From Spinacia oleracea (Eukaryota; Streptophyta; Magnoliopsida; Caryophyllales; Amaranthaceae), in NCBI RefSeq assembly GCF_020520425.1, contig NC_079489.1, positions 16,950,001 to 17,014,000 on the forward strand: DNA of 64,000 bases, read 5' to 3'. Each line of letters opens with the position of its first letter. Position 1 is the stretch's first letter. The position numbers and the translations under genes are program-made. Below are positions 11,280 through 21,702 of the stretch, one piece after another. Under the pieces are notes generated by a model. It worked only from the letters and a program-made list of their open reading frames with translations. It did no database searches and had not been told where the DNA came from.

Positions 11280-12144
11280 TGTTAATTTCACAGAGTTCCT
11301 CAAGAGGGGGGTGAATTGATATTTTACGGTTTTACAAAAATTAAACTACTAGGAACAGAAACAATAAAATATGCAAGAGAGGAAAAAACCACGCCCCCTT
11401 TGGGGACTTAAACACATTCACTAATTAGGCAAAACAACTCAGTTTCCTCAACTGCTTCTCCTCACAGATCTCTTGTAAGATCTTCTCTCTTGCTCAAGTA
11501 AGCCTGACTCAGGCTTATCATACAATATCTCAACACTTTTGACTGAAACAAAGTAATATTAAACTTAATACTAAATACTAGATATAAGACCACGTAACAA
11601 ATACTGCTCTATAAAGGTGTATATATAGGAAACAAAGAGTTTACCGTAGATTCTAATTCAACCCAATTTAGGACTCTTTTCAAAAGATATATTTTCGCAA
11701 ATAACATCTTTAAAACGCGTTTAGATAAACTCAATCCTTACGGATTTGAGAGTTGTGAATTAACTTAAAACGTTTAAGAGTTTAACCTTAAGTAAAATAG
11801 TAAAATCAGTTTTGTAAATCGACACTTATCTTTTATAAAATAAAACTGATTTAGGACTCTATGAAATATTCTGTTCCCATACTAAGCTGTATTTGTTTCT
11901 ACTGATCTTATACCTTTCTGGACTCTAATTGACTTGCTGGGCTTCATACTCCTTGGCCCATGATTCAATCTGTCCATACTCTTTAGACTTGTATTCTTCA
12001 TGATGTTGGACTTAATTTCCACGCTGCTTCACTTCTTGCCTCGTTGTGTACTTGTCCTAGCTTATAGTGACTTGCTCCTGTCAATCCTTATTTCAACAAT
12101 CAGTAGAGTGTAAGCTTGTCATCATCAAAACCCAGGAATCAACA
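11280..12144 (-). repeat. 3' LTR of the copia element (internally deleted)
   Basis: 865 bp against 1,107 bp for its partner. Three internal blocks present in the right LTR are missing here: near 11376, near 11445 and near 11613. The ends are intact. Confidence 0.9.
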
Positions 12145-12157
12145 ATTTCCCCCTTTT
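12145..12157 (-). other. Polypurine tract of the copia element
   Basis: On the minus strand AAAAAGGGGGAAA lies immediately before the 3' LTR. It is the primer site for plus-strand synthesis. Confidence 0.75.
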
Positions 12158-12711
12158 TGATGATGACAACCTTACAGCTTAATAAAATTAAAATATATAA
12201 GAATGACTGAGGAATGGAACATGTAACCTGACAGTCAAGTACCAAGATCAATCTTAGCCAGGTACAGAAGAGTCACTGAGGTGTCGAACCTATGTATAGA
12301 CACCAATAGTTTTGAACACATGTTGCCCCTCTTAATATCTTCCCCTTTGGAATTATCAAAAAGGGTGCTAGGGAAAAACGGTTTCTCGACGGAGAGGAAA
12401 GAACATATGTGAATTATGTTACCCTTCCAAGCAGATTGACATTATGCAGCTCAAGTCGGTCAACGAGTTTGACCGCACCCCTGCAAGCAAAACAAGGAAA
12501 ACGCAACAAAGAGCACAATACAAGCAACCAATTCTACAAGTCAATGTGGGTCAACTATCAGAACGTAGGAAAAGCGCACTAATGATCATTAGTCATAAAC
12601 TTGGCGCATCAAAACCAACCAAAAAAAATTGTTTAGAGAGCAAACAGAGATGAAATTGTTTTTGAGATAGCAGAATTATAGGGGGTGGGGTAAGATCTGG
12701 TTGTAGCAGGG
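12158..12711 (-). other. 3' untranslated interior of the copia element
   Basis: A 550-bp spacer between ORF3 and the PPT. No conserved coding sequence is seen. Confidence 0.5.
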
Positions 12712-14544
12712 TCAGGGTTGGGGTGCATCATCATCAGCAGGAGCCATCTCTTCTATCACCATGTCAGCTAGGCGCTCCGTCATGTCATTGAAGAACTCAG
12801 CCTGGTCCTGCTGCATCTTGTGTATCAGCTCCTGTAAAGATGTGACAGCAGACATCAGAACAATATTGTCTAGCTGCAGTTGATCTACCTTGGTCATTAG
12901 GAGCTGAATTGAGCCATCTGGTGAGGGAGCAGCAGACTGAGTTTCCCCTTCCTTGTCCGAGTCAGAATCCTCAACCCGGTACACCGGAGGTGCGCCCTTG
13001 GAGGAACTGGCGAGACGACTGCTACGGCGAATAGGCTGAGTGGACACAGGGGAGAGATGAGGTTGTTGAACAGGTGAGGCAGATGGTTTTGGACTTTGTT
13101 GTTTTGGTCCCGCATTGTGAGACACATCCTCAGATTGACCCTCTTCGTCTTGACAGGGAACGGCTACCTCTCCCTCTTCCTCAGAGAAGTACTCCTCATC
13201 ATCGACATCTTTTTCTCCCTCTTCCTCCTGAGGTGTAGTATCTCCCACATTCGTCTTACCAACACAGACGACTCCATCAACTACACTCAGGCTAATCCCA
13301 TTCAAGCAAGCTTTGTTAAGGATATGGGCAGGAGTAAGAGGTTCAGCTGTGTAACGAGTAAGGTCAACCCCAACCTTTCTCATGATGAAGTTAAGAAGAG
13401 ACCCATACCCAATCATATTGTTCTGGGAGACGGAGTGAGTGAGATGGGAGATAAAAACGACAGGAAAGTTTATTTGACGCTGAGATTCTAGGAGAAAGAT
13501 GTAGATCAGATCTAACCTGCTTGCCAAAGCACGTTTGTCATGACGCGGAACAATACCCCGTCGGACCACATTAAAAAGGACCTTTTGAAAAGGAGTGAGG
13601 ACAGACTGGTTGAGAGCTTTTGGGTGCTTCCCTTGACCGCCAAAATAAGAGTAAACTTCCTTCATTGTTGCACCCCCGAGCTCAATTGGACCCTTACCCT
13701 TGTGATAGACTTCCTCTCCTAACACAGGGACTTTGAACCAAGACCCTAATTTCTCAGCATCGAAGCTAAATTGCTTCCCATTAACTTCAGAACTACAAAC
13801 CCCCTTTTGATTGACAAAGTTTGAGCAAAATTCCCCCATTGCTTCTGGATACATGCAAGCTTTAGAACAAACCTCAAAAAGATAAGTCCAACCTTGAGAC
13901 TCGATCGACTCCAACAACTCTACAAACCCTATTTCCCGACACCAACCAAAATCTATGCTAAGATCAGGGAGCATACGATCGGGGGGAAAATAGAAAAATT
14001 TTGTGGGTTCGAGTTTTACCTTCTTCTCAGCTGGAGGATGAGGTTCCCCCTGAGTCAAAGCAGCGACTTCCTTCTTCAAGACCAGCTTTCGTTTGGTGGT
14101 GAGTTTTGCAGTTGATTTTGTGGCTGGTGGTTTGGGAGTTGGTTGTTTGGGAGGCATTGTTTCTGGATGAATGGTTTGAAGAGGTATGACGGTGATGATG
14201 GGTGTAGAAGGAGAAGATGAATTTGTAGGGTTTGGGAATTGAAGTTTGTAGAGGGTCATGATTTTATAGGGAAGGCTGTTGCGATTTACTAGGAGAGATA
14301 AGTGAATTTTGAATTTTAAAATTGGGGATTTGATAAGAAGGAGGGGATGTTCCGAGATTTTTATAGGCGGAATGATTGGAATGGGAAGAGTTTTGGTGTT
14401 GGGAATCGGAGTGTGGGAAGCGTGTTTGAGTGAATAAAAATGGAATAGTAATGCATGCACCGGGTTTTGTAAGATTCGATGAATCAAATTAAATGCTTTC
14501 CATTCATTTTTAGTATTCCCACTTAGACCTCGAATTGAAAGCAA
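12712..14544 (-). CDS. Third ORF of the copia element, 'putative plant transposon protein'-like
   Basis: Open frame of 610 codons downstream of pol on the same strand. The first ~130 residues are hydrophobic and proline-rich, and an internal Met at about 14260 (MTLYKLQFPN) may be the true start. A basic, proline-rich section (PPKQPTPKPP, KRKLVLKKE) leads into a globular core of about 200 residues (DRMLPDLSIDFGWCREIGF to NKACLNGISL) that resembles the domain annotated as putative plant transposon protein. The C-terminal third is acidic and serine-rich and ends in a predicted coiled coil (MTKVDQLQLDNIVLM). In Sireviruses this position is called 'env-like', but no signal peptide or clear transmembrane anchor is visible, so an envelope role is not supported here. 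The frame is intact, unlike pol. Confidence 0.65.
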   Translation of the reverse strand: MLSIRGLSGNTKNEWKAFNLIHRILQNPVHALLFHFYSLKHASHTPIPNTKTLPIPIIPPIKISEHPLLLIKSPILKFKIHLSLLVNRNSLPYKIMTLYKLQFPNPTNSSSPSTPIITVIPLQTIHPETMPPKQPTPKPPATKSTAKLTTKRKLVLKKEVAALTQGEPHPPAEKKVKLEPTKFFYFPPDRMLPDLSIDFGWCREIGFVELLESIESQGWTYLFEVCSKACMYPEAMGEFCSNFVNQKGVCSSEVNGKQFSFDAEKLGSWFKVPVLGEEVYHKGKGPIELGGATMKEVYSYFGGQGKHPKALNQSVLTPFQKVLFNVVRRGIVPRHDKRALASRLDLIYIFLLESQRQINFPVVFISHLTHSVSQNNMIGYGSLLNFIMRKVGVDLTRYTAEPLTPAHILNKACLNGISLSVVDGVVCVGKTNVGDTTPQEEEGEKDVDDEEYFSEEEGEVAVPCQDEEGQSEDVSHNAGPKQQSPKPSASPVQQPHLSPVSTQPIRRSSRLASSSKGAPPVYRVEDSDSDKEGETQSAAPSPDGSIQLLMTKVDQLQLDNIVLMSAVTSLQELIHKMQQDQAEFFNDMTERLADMVIEEMAPADDDAPQP

Positions 14545-14758
14545 GTATTGGAAACAAGTGCGATTACCTTAATAGTGTGCAGACGTGGCTGTGGTAATGC
14601 ACACAGCTGGATTTTGCAATCTGAGTCTGATAGTTAGTCCATTCATGAAGAAAAGTTCTATAAATAAAAACAAGGAAAAAACGTAACAAAAATATAAATA
14701 TTTTTTTTTTTTTTTGTGATATCCAGTGAAGTTAGAAAGTAAGTAAGGGCAACAGTTA
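14545..14758 (-). other. Spacer between pol and ORF3
   Basis: About 210 bp with a poly-T tract near 14700. No coding sequence. Confidence 0.4.
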
Positions 14759-17700
14759 TCATTGTATTCGTATCATACCAAGTTCTAACCTTAGCTTGTC
14801 GTGTCTGTCCCTGTTAAGTGGTTTGGTCAAGATGTCAGCTATCTGATCTTCTGTGGGACAGAATTCAAGTTTGACCAGTTCCTTTTCCACATAGTCTTTT
14901 AGAAAGTGATGACGAATGTGAATGTGTTTGACTCTTGAGTGGTGGACTGGATCTTTTGATATGCAGATAGCACTAGTGTTGTCACACAAGATAGGAACAC
15001 ATTTTAATTTCATACCAAAGTCTCTAAGTTGTTGCTTGATCCATAGCATTTGGGAACAACATGAAGCAGCAGCTACATATTCGGCTTCTGTTGTGGATAA
15101 TGCCACGGTGTTTTGTTTCTTGGAAGCCCAGGAGACTGCACATGCTCCTAGGAACTGCACCATTCCTGATGTGCTTTTTCTGTTTACTAAATCACCTGCA
15201 TAGTCAGCATCTGTATATCCTTTGAGATCAAAGTGATCATAGTTAGGGTACCATAGGCATAAGTCATCTGTTCCTTTTAGGTATCTTAGAATTCTTTTGA
15301 CTGCTGTGAGATGGGATTCCTTTGGATTAGATTGAAAGCGGACACAGACACCTACACTGAATGCAATGTCTGGTCTGCTTGATGTGAGATAAAGTAAAGA
15401 GCCTATCATACCTCTGTATCTTGTTTGATCAACACTTTTACCTTCTTGATCCTCATCTAGTCTTGTAGTTGTTCCCATTGGTGTGTGGTTGCTTTTAGCC
15501 GACTCCATTCCATATTTCTTGATGAGGTCCTTTATGTATTTCTGTTGATGTATCATGATGCCTTGTTCCGTTTGTTTGATTTGAAGACCTAGGAAGAAGT
15601 TAAGTTCTCCCATCATGCTCATTTGAAATTCTTGCTGCATTAAGTCAGAGAATTCCTTGCAAAGATCTTCGTTAGTAGCACCAAATATAATATCATCAAC
15701 ATAAATTTGAACTATTAGTATATCTGTATTTCTTGACTTAAGGAACAGGGTTCTATCAACTTTACCTCGATTGAATTTATTGTCTAGTAGGAAGTGAGAA
15801 AGTCGTTCATACCATGCTCTTGGAGCTTATTTTAATCCATATAGTGCTTTGTCCAGCTTGTACACATGTGAGGGGTATTCTGGATCTTCAAACCCTGGTG
15901 GTTGTTCCACGTAGACTTATTCCTTGAGATGTCCGTTTAGGAACGCACATTTTACATCCATTTGATAGAGTTTGAACCCCATGTATGATGCGAACGCTAT
16001 AAGTATACGTATTGCTTCCATTCTGGCAACTGGAGCAAATGTCTCTTCAAAGTCTATCCCTTCTTGCTGATTGTATCCTTTGACCACCAATCTGGCTTTG
16101 TTCCTAGTGATGGTTGCATGCTCGTCTTGTTTGTTTATGAATACCCACTTTAGGCCTATTACTCTGTTGGCTAAAGGTGTGGGCTCAAGATGCCATACCT
16201 TATTTCTTTCGAATTCATTGAGTTCCTCCTGCATGGAAATGATCCAATCAGAGTCAGTTAGTGCCTCTTTATAATTTTTAGGTTCAATCATTGATAAATA
16301 AGCATAAAAAGCACAAAAGTTTTTAAGGTGTGATCTCGTTGTTGTTCCTCGTCCAAGATCACTAATTATTTGGTCAAGTGGATGTGAGCTTTGATGTTTC
16401 CAAGGTCTGGGTTGGAATGGTGTAGAGGCTTCTTCGGCACGCTGTTCTGTTTGAGCATTTGGTTCTGTATGATCCTCATTTTGCGTTTGTTCTACTTCAA
16501 CTATTCCTCCTTCTGGTGTTTCAACATCCTGTGTCTGTTCTTCTATTTGAGAAGTCCTTCTTACTTCTTCGTCTTCAGTTTTTCTTGTGAGTCCTAGTTC
16601 GAAATTTCCTTCAGGAGTTGTACCTGTAACAGAGTTTTGGGAGTCAGTTTCATCAAATATAATATGTATGCTTTCTTCCATGCACATGGTCCTTTTGTTG
16701 AATACTTGATATGCTTTGCTGTTCGAAGCGTATCCCAAGAATATAGCTTCATCACTTCGTGCATCAAATTTTCCCAGTTGGTCTTTTCCATTGTTGTGGA
16801 CGAAACACTTGCATCCAAAGATTCTGAGATGTGTTATGGAGGGTTTTCTTCCTCTATATAATTCATATGGGGTTTTGTTTTTTATTGCTCTAATCAACAC
16901 TCGATTTAGCACATAGCATGCTGTGTTTAGAGCTTCGGCCCAGAAACTTTTTGGAAGTCCACTAGCAATCAGCATTGTCCTTGTCATGTCTTCAAGAGTT
17001 CGATTCTTTCTTTCTACCACACCATTCTGTTGAGGAGTTCTAGGTGCGGAGAAGTTATGATCTATTCCTGATTCTTTGCATAGGTCATCAAATTTCTTGT
17101 TTTGGAATTCAGTACCATGATCGGATCTGATGTGGACCAGTTTGTGATTGCTTTGTCGTTGGACCCTAGAGGCAAATGCTACGAATTCTTCAAATGTTTC
17201 TTCCTTGCTGGCTAGGAAGATTACCCATGTGTATCTTGAGAAGTCATCTACAATTACAAGCACATATCTTTTTCCACTTCTGCTTTGAGTTCTCATTGGT
17301 CCACATAAGTCCATGTGGATCAGCTCCAGTGGTCTTGTTGTACTGATTATTCCCTTTGACTTGAAAGAAGTCCTTACTTGTTTTCCTTTGATACAGGCAT
17401 CACACACTGATAATTTTGCGAACTTGGTATTCGGAAGACCTGTGACTAAAGTTTTTGAATTCAACTTGTTCATTAGAGAGAAACTAGCATGACCAAATCT
17501 TTTATGCCACAATAATGGATCATCTTCAATAACACTGAGACAGGTCAGATTGGAGTGAGGAACAGAGTTAAGATTAACCACATAGGTGTTCCCTTTCCTC
17601 TGTCCCTCTAAGATCACTGTATCAGTGTTACTGTTGATAATCAGACATTTATTCGAGAAGAATTTAGCATAATTTCCTTTGTCACAGAATTGAGAAATGC

Positions 17701-17932
17701 TTAATAAGCTATGTCCTAGACCTTCAACTAAAAATACATAATCGATGGAGTGAGACTTTGACTTACCGACCTTACCAATCCCAATGATGTTACCCTTTTT
17801 ATTATCGCCAAAAGTCACAGTTCCACCTTCATAGGTCGTGAGTGAGAGAAATCTGTTTCTGTCTCCTGTCATGTGCTTGGAACAACCGCTGTCTAGGTAC
17901 CATGTGTTGTTCCTCCTCACTTCGACCTGCAT
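14759..17932 (-). pseudogene. Copia pol polyprotein with two nonsense codons in RT
   Basis: A single reading frame covers protease ([11 protein letters not shown] near the start, with the catalytic DSG), the GAG-pre-integrase zinc-binding region (HKRFGHAS... CDACIKGK), integrase with D,D35E spacing ([31 protein letters not shown]), reverse transcriptase ([12 protein letters not shown], then YVDDIIFG) and RNase H (KSTSGMVQFLG, STTEAEYVAAAS). Two in-frame TAA codons interrupt RT, at 15917-15919 and 15827-15829. Both are in phase with the upstream and downstream parts, so they are point nonsense changes rather than frameshifts. The element cannot make full-length RT from this copy. The gag stop lies eight bases upstream of the first pol Met, in a different frame. 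Confidence 0.9.
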
Positions 17933-17939
17933 CAGATTT

Positions 17940-19751
17940 TTAGTTATAGTTTTTAGGAACCCAGCATAGCTTGGGTTCCTTGCTTGGAATCAAATCACTT
18001 TTCTTTATCCATTTAGTTCTGGTGTGTTCTATGTTCTTTTCCAAGCTTCGTTGGTTTTTGGGACATGAGATTCTGTAGTGACCAATTAGACCACAGAAGG
18101 AGCATACTATGTCACTATAGAGATCTACTCTAGTCTTCCTAGGTTGACGTTTCTTATAGTTGAAACCTAGTCCTTCTGTGCGTTTGGTTCTAGCTTCTTC
18201 TATCCATTTAGGTGTTCCTTCTATTCTGTGTCTAGTCTTTCTAGCTAGTTCATCTTCTAGTTTGGTCTTTTCTTGGTGAATCTTGACTAGTTCCAGTTGG
18301 GTTCTTTCTAGTTCATCTTTGTAAAGGCTTTTAGTCTTGGCTACTTCTAGATCAATCAGTTCTTGTTTTAGCCAGATGTTTTCACTTCGTAAGGCTTCAC
18401 AGATTTCTTTTATGTGGAGGTTCTGATCAAAGAGGTTAAAGAACCGTTTGTCTATATCTATGTTAGTATTTTTTGTCCATTCTAGCTCATTACTAAGTTC
18501 TTTTATGGTGGTCTGGTGTTCTTTATCAGAGTCTAACTTTTCTTTCAGTAGATCCTTATAATCACTAGTGAGACAGGAAAGTAGGTCAAACAATTCTAAT
18601 TTGGAAAGAGATTCAAGTTTATTTTTAATTTGAGTGAGACTTGCCTGAAATTTTTCAGATTCTGAGTCAGATCCATCTTCTTCATGTTCAGCTACAAGGC
18701 ATAGGTGAGCTGTTTCTTCGTTGGGTTGTTCCTGTTCCTCATCCGAAGAAGTGTCTCCCCATGCAGCAATCATGGCCTTTCTCACGTCAGTTTTGGAGAA
18801 TGAGTTCCTGTTATCTTTGAATCTGTCTCTGGTTGTTTCCTTTCCTTTTCCTCGTTCTTGATCCCAGAGAGGACATTCCCTAATGCGATGTTCCAAGTTT
18901 CCACACTTATGGCATCCAGTATCAGTTTTGGAGAATTTCCGGTTAGGTTTCCCTCGGTGATCTCCATCTTTATAGTTCCTGAACATTCTTCTGAATCTCC
19001 TAGCAAATAGAGCTGTTTCCTCATCCTCTTCAGAGTTTTCATCATTTTCAGTTTTTAGAGCAAGAGCCCTATTTTTGTTATTCTCTGAAGGTCGTGCATT
19101 TAGTTGCAGTTCATGAGTCAGGAGGGATCCAGCTAGTTGTTCCAGGTTAAACTTGGTGAAGTCTTTAGTTTCCTGAAGGGCAGTTACCTTGGCCATCCAG
19201 GGATCCTGTGGAAGACTTCTTAGAACTTTTCTAACTTGTTCCTCAGGGGTTATGATTTTGCCAAGAGAGTTCAATTCATTGATGATGTTAGTGAAGCGGG
19301 TGATCATGTCTTGAATTGTTTCAGAAGGTTTCATGGTGAACAACTCATGCTGGTGCATTAAAAGATCAATCTTTGATCTTTTGACTTCGTTTGTTCCTTC
19401 ATGAGTGACTTGGAGAAGATCCCATATTTGCTTCGCATTCTTGCATCCCATTACTCTATTGTGCTCGTTTGGACCTAGTCCACGGTGAAGAATTTTGACA
19501 GCCATGACATTAAGCTCGAGCTTTTCATAGTCGGCTTTGTCAAATTCAGCAATCGGTTTAGGAACGGTTTCACCAGAGGTGTTTAGCTTAGTGACTTGGA
19601 AGTCTCCAACTTCAATGACTCTCCATACTTGATAGTTCTCAGCTTTGATAAAGATCTCCATCCTGTTTCTCCAGTATGAATAGTATTTGCCACTAAACAT
19701 TGGAGGTCGTTGTGTTGAGTATCCCTTTTCGAGTTTCTCAGTTGTGTTCAT
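17940..19751 (-). CDS. Copia gag
   Basis: Intact 603-residue frame beginning [10 protein letters not shown]. The N-terminal half is the UBN2/DUF4219-type capsid region ([47 protein letters not shown]). A CCHC zinc knuckle [14 protein letters not shown] follows near residue 285, then a long acidic, coiled-coil-rich region (about 385-505), and a second [18 protein letters not shown] near the C-terminus. The long extension with a second knuckle is unusual for short copia gags but fits Sirevirus-like elements. It encodes the particle protein that packages element RNA. No break is seen. Confidence 0.88.
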   Translation of the reverse strand: MNTTEKLEKGYSTQRPPMFSGKYYSYWRNRMEIFIKAENYQVWRVIEVGDFQVTKLNTSGETVPKPIAEFDKADYEKLELNVMAVKILHRGLGPNEHNRVMGCKNAKQIWDLLQVTHEGTNEVKRSKIDLLMHQHELFTMKPSETIQDMITRFTNIINELNSLGKIITPEEQVRKVLRSLPQDPWMAKVTALQETKDFTKFNLEQLAGSLLTHELQLNARPSENNKNRALALKTENDENSEEDEETALFARRFRRMFRNYKDGDHRGKPNRKFSKTDTGCHKCGNLEHRIRECPLWDQERGKGKETTRDRFKDNRNSFSKTDVRKAMIAAWGDTSSDEEQEQPNEETAHLCLVAEHEEDGSDSESEKFQASLTQIKNKLESLSKLELFDLLSCLTSDYKDLLKEKLDSDKEHQTTIKELSNELEWTKNTNIDIDKRFFNLFDQNLHIKEICEALRSENIWLKQELIDLEVAKTKSLYKDELERTQLELVKIHQEKTKLEDELARKTRHRIEGTPKWIEEARTKRTEGLGFNYKKRQPRKTRVDLYSDIVCSFCGLIGHYRISCPKNQRSLEKNIEHTRTKWIKKSDLIPSKEPKLCWVPKNYN

Positions 19752-19800
19752 AGCTTCAGAATCGTTTTTCCCGACAGAATTACCTGCAGTTAAAGGGTTC

Positions 19801-19814
19801 TGGCTCTGATACCA
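19801..19814 (-). other. Primer binding site, initiator tRNA-Met type
   Basis: On the minus strand TGGTATCAGAGCCA follows the 5' LTR after two bases, the classic plant copia PBS complementary to the 3' end of tRNA-iMet. Confidence 0.9.
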
Positions 19815-19816
19815 AT

Positions 19817-20923
19817 TGTTAATTTCACATAGTTCCTCAAGAGGGGGGGTGAATTGATATTTTACGGTTTTACAAAAATTAAACTACTAGGAAGAGAAAC
19901 AATAAAATATGCAAGCGAGATTTAGCGTGGAAAACTCTCTAGGCCCAATAGAGAGGAAAAAACCACGGCCCCTTTGGGGACTTAAACACATTCACTAATT
20001 AGGCGAAACAACTCAGTTTCTTTACAAGCCTAATCTACTCGGGCCACAATCTGTTAGTCGCCTCTGACTACAGATGACCAGGAACAACCCCTCGTTGTTC
20101 CTTCCCTTACAGAAACAGTCCTTCAACTGCTTCTCCTCACAGATCTCTTGTAAGATCTTCTCTCTTGCTCAAGTAAGCCTGACTCAGGCTTATCATACAA
20201 TATCTCAACACTTTTGACTGAAACAAAGTAATATTAAACTTAATACTAAATACTAGATATAAGACCACGTAACAAATACTGCTCTATATGGGAACAGGAA
20301 CACACTCTTTAAAGATTAAGACTTTAAGGGTAATACCTGAAAGCTTCCGGTTAATGTAAATAAGTCTGATAAAAAACTTTCGCAGAGAACTTAAGGTGTA
20401 TATATAGGAAACAAAGAGTTTACCCTAGATTCTAATTCAACCCAATTTAGGACTCTTTTCAAAAGATATATTTTCGTAAATAACATCTTTAAAACGCGTT
20501 TAGATAAACTCAATCCTTACGGATTTGAGAGTTGTGAATTAACTTAAAACGTTTAAGAGTTTAACCTTAAGTAAAATAGTAAAATCAGTTTTGTAAATCG
20601 ACACTTATCTTTTATAAAATAAAACTGATTTAGGACTCTATGAAATATTCTGTTCCCATACTAAGCTGTATTTGTTTCTACTGATCTTATACCTTTCTGG
20701 ACTCTAATTGACTTGCTGGGCTTCATACTCCTTGGCCCATGATTCAATCTGTCCATACTCTTTAGACTTGTATTCTTCATGATGTTGGACTTAATTTCCA
20801 CGCTGCTTCACTTCTTGCCTCGTTGTGTACTTGTCCTAGCTTATAGTGACTTGCTCCTGTCAATCCTTATTTCAACAATCAGTAGAGTGTAAGCTTGTCA
20901 TCATCAAAACCCAGGAATCAACA
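19817..20923 (-). repeat. 5' LTR of the copia element
   Basis: 1,107 bp, full length. In element orientation it starts TGTTGATTCCTGGG and ends GAAATTAACA. It contains the three blocks lost from the other LTR. Confidence 0.92.
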
Positions 20924-21044
20924 ATGATTATCCTGAATAGTTGTGGATGACTTGGTTATTTGAGCGGATTTATGAATTGAAACATATTTACTCGTATTTA
21001 ACTATCTATACCTAGTCTATCTATACTTTATTTTAGTTTTTATA
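20924..21044. other. Spacer between copia element and Stowaway
   Basis: Starts with the ATGAT duplication. AT-rich, no gene. Confidence 0.3.
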
Positions 21045-21700
21045 CTCACTCTGTATTTATTTAAGGGATACACTTGCCTTTTCCGGCCGTATATATTTAA
21101 GAGATACACTTGCCATTTTTAGTAACTTATCAACCACACCATCTAATTAAATAATATATCTACACCTCATCCCCACACCCCACTCCCTAAAATGACATGG
21201 TCCCCACTTGTTTTTCTTATTAGGAAATTTTGTGAAACACTATCTTTAAGTTTGGTGGTTTTGTGAATTGCTACCTTATAAAAACTTTTTTAAATTTAAC
21301 TACCTTATAAGTTTGGTTTGTTTGGCCAACACTACCATTTGACGTTTTTCGTTAATGTTTTCCATCGTGAATTTCTTCTATTATTTTAAATTCTATGTTC
21401 ATTTGTCGTTCTGTTCATTTGCCATATTAAATAACCGTTGTAGTGGAGCTCAAAGACTGAAAACATTAACGAAAAACGTCAAATGGTAGTGTTAGTGAAA
21501 CAAACCAAACTTATAAGGTAGTAACATATAATTTTCTTTTTAACACAAAACCACAAAACTTAAAGGTAGTGTTTCACCAAATTTCCTTCTTATTAAAATA
21601 TCTATTTAACCCCACTTGTTTTATTACTTTATTTCATTCAATTATTTTTCTTAATACCCGTGCCCGGCCAGATGTATCTCTTAAATAAATACGAAGGGAG
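21045..21700. mobile_element. Stowaway-type MITE (Tc1/mariner), 656 bp with an insert
   Basis: Left end CTCACTCTGTATTTATTTAA pairs with right end TTAAATAAATACGAAGGGAG, flanked on both sides by TA (21043-21044, 21701-21702). The terminal CTCNCTYYGT is the Stowaway signature. It carries a second MITE inside it; without the insert and its duplication the element would be about 283 bp. Confidence 0.75.
21223..21586. mobile_element. Foldback MITE with 9-bp TSD, nested in the Stowaway
   Basis: Long inverted repeats: GGAAATTTTGTGAAACACTA at the left and its near-complement TAGTGTTTCACCAAATTTCC at the right, with complementarity continuing inward through ACCTTATAAGTTTGG and AACGAAAAACGTCAAATGG. A perfect 9-bp duplication TTCTTATTA flanks it (21214-21222, 21587-21595), pointing to the Mutator-like group. 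Confidence 0.8.
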
Positions 21701-21702
21701 TA

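Larger units (their letters stand above)
11280..20923 (-). mobile_element. Ty1/copia LTR retrotransposon, Sirevirus-like, 9.6 kb
   Basis: Complete-length element on the minus strand: 5' LTR 19817-20923, PBS, gag, pol, a third ORF, PPT, 3' LTR 11280-12144. Both LTRs begin TG and end CA in element orientation (TGTTGATTCC...AATTAACA). A perfect 5-bp target duplication ATGAT flanks it (11275-11279 and 20924-20928). The domain order protease, integrase, RT, RNase H defines Ty1/copia. The extra ORF after pol and the AAAAAGGGGG PPT suggest the SIRE/Maximus (Sirevirus) lineage. The two LTRs differ by three deletions and several substitutions, so the insertion is not recent. Confidence 0.93.

Noticed and set aside
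11280-20923. Endogenous pararetrovirus
   Set aside because: Domain order protease-integrase-RT-RNase H with LTRs, PBS and TSD is Ty1/copia; no movement protein or coat domain is seen.
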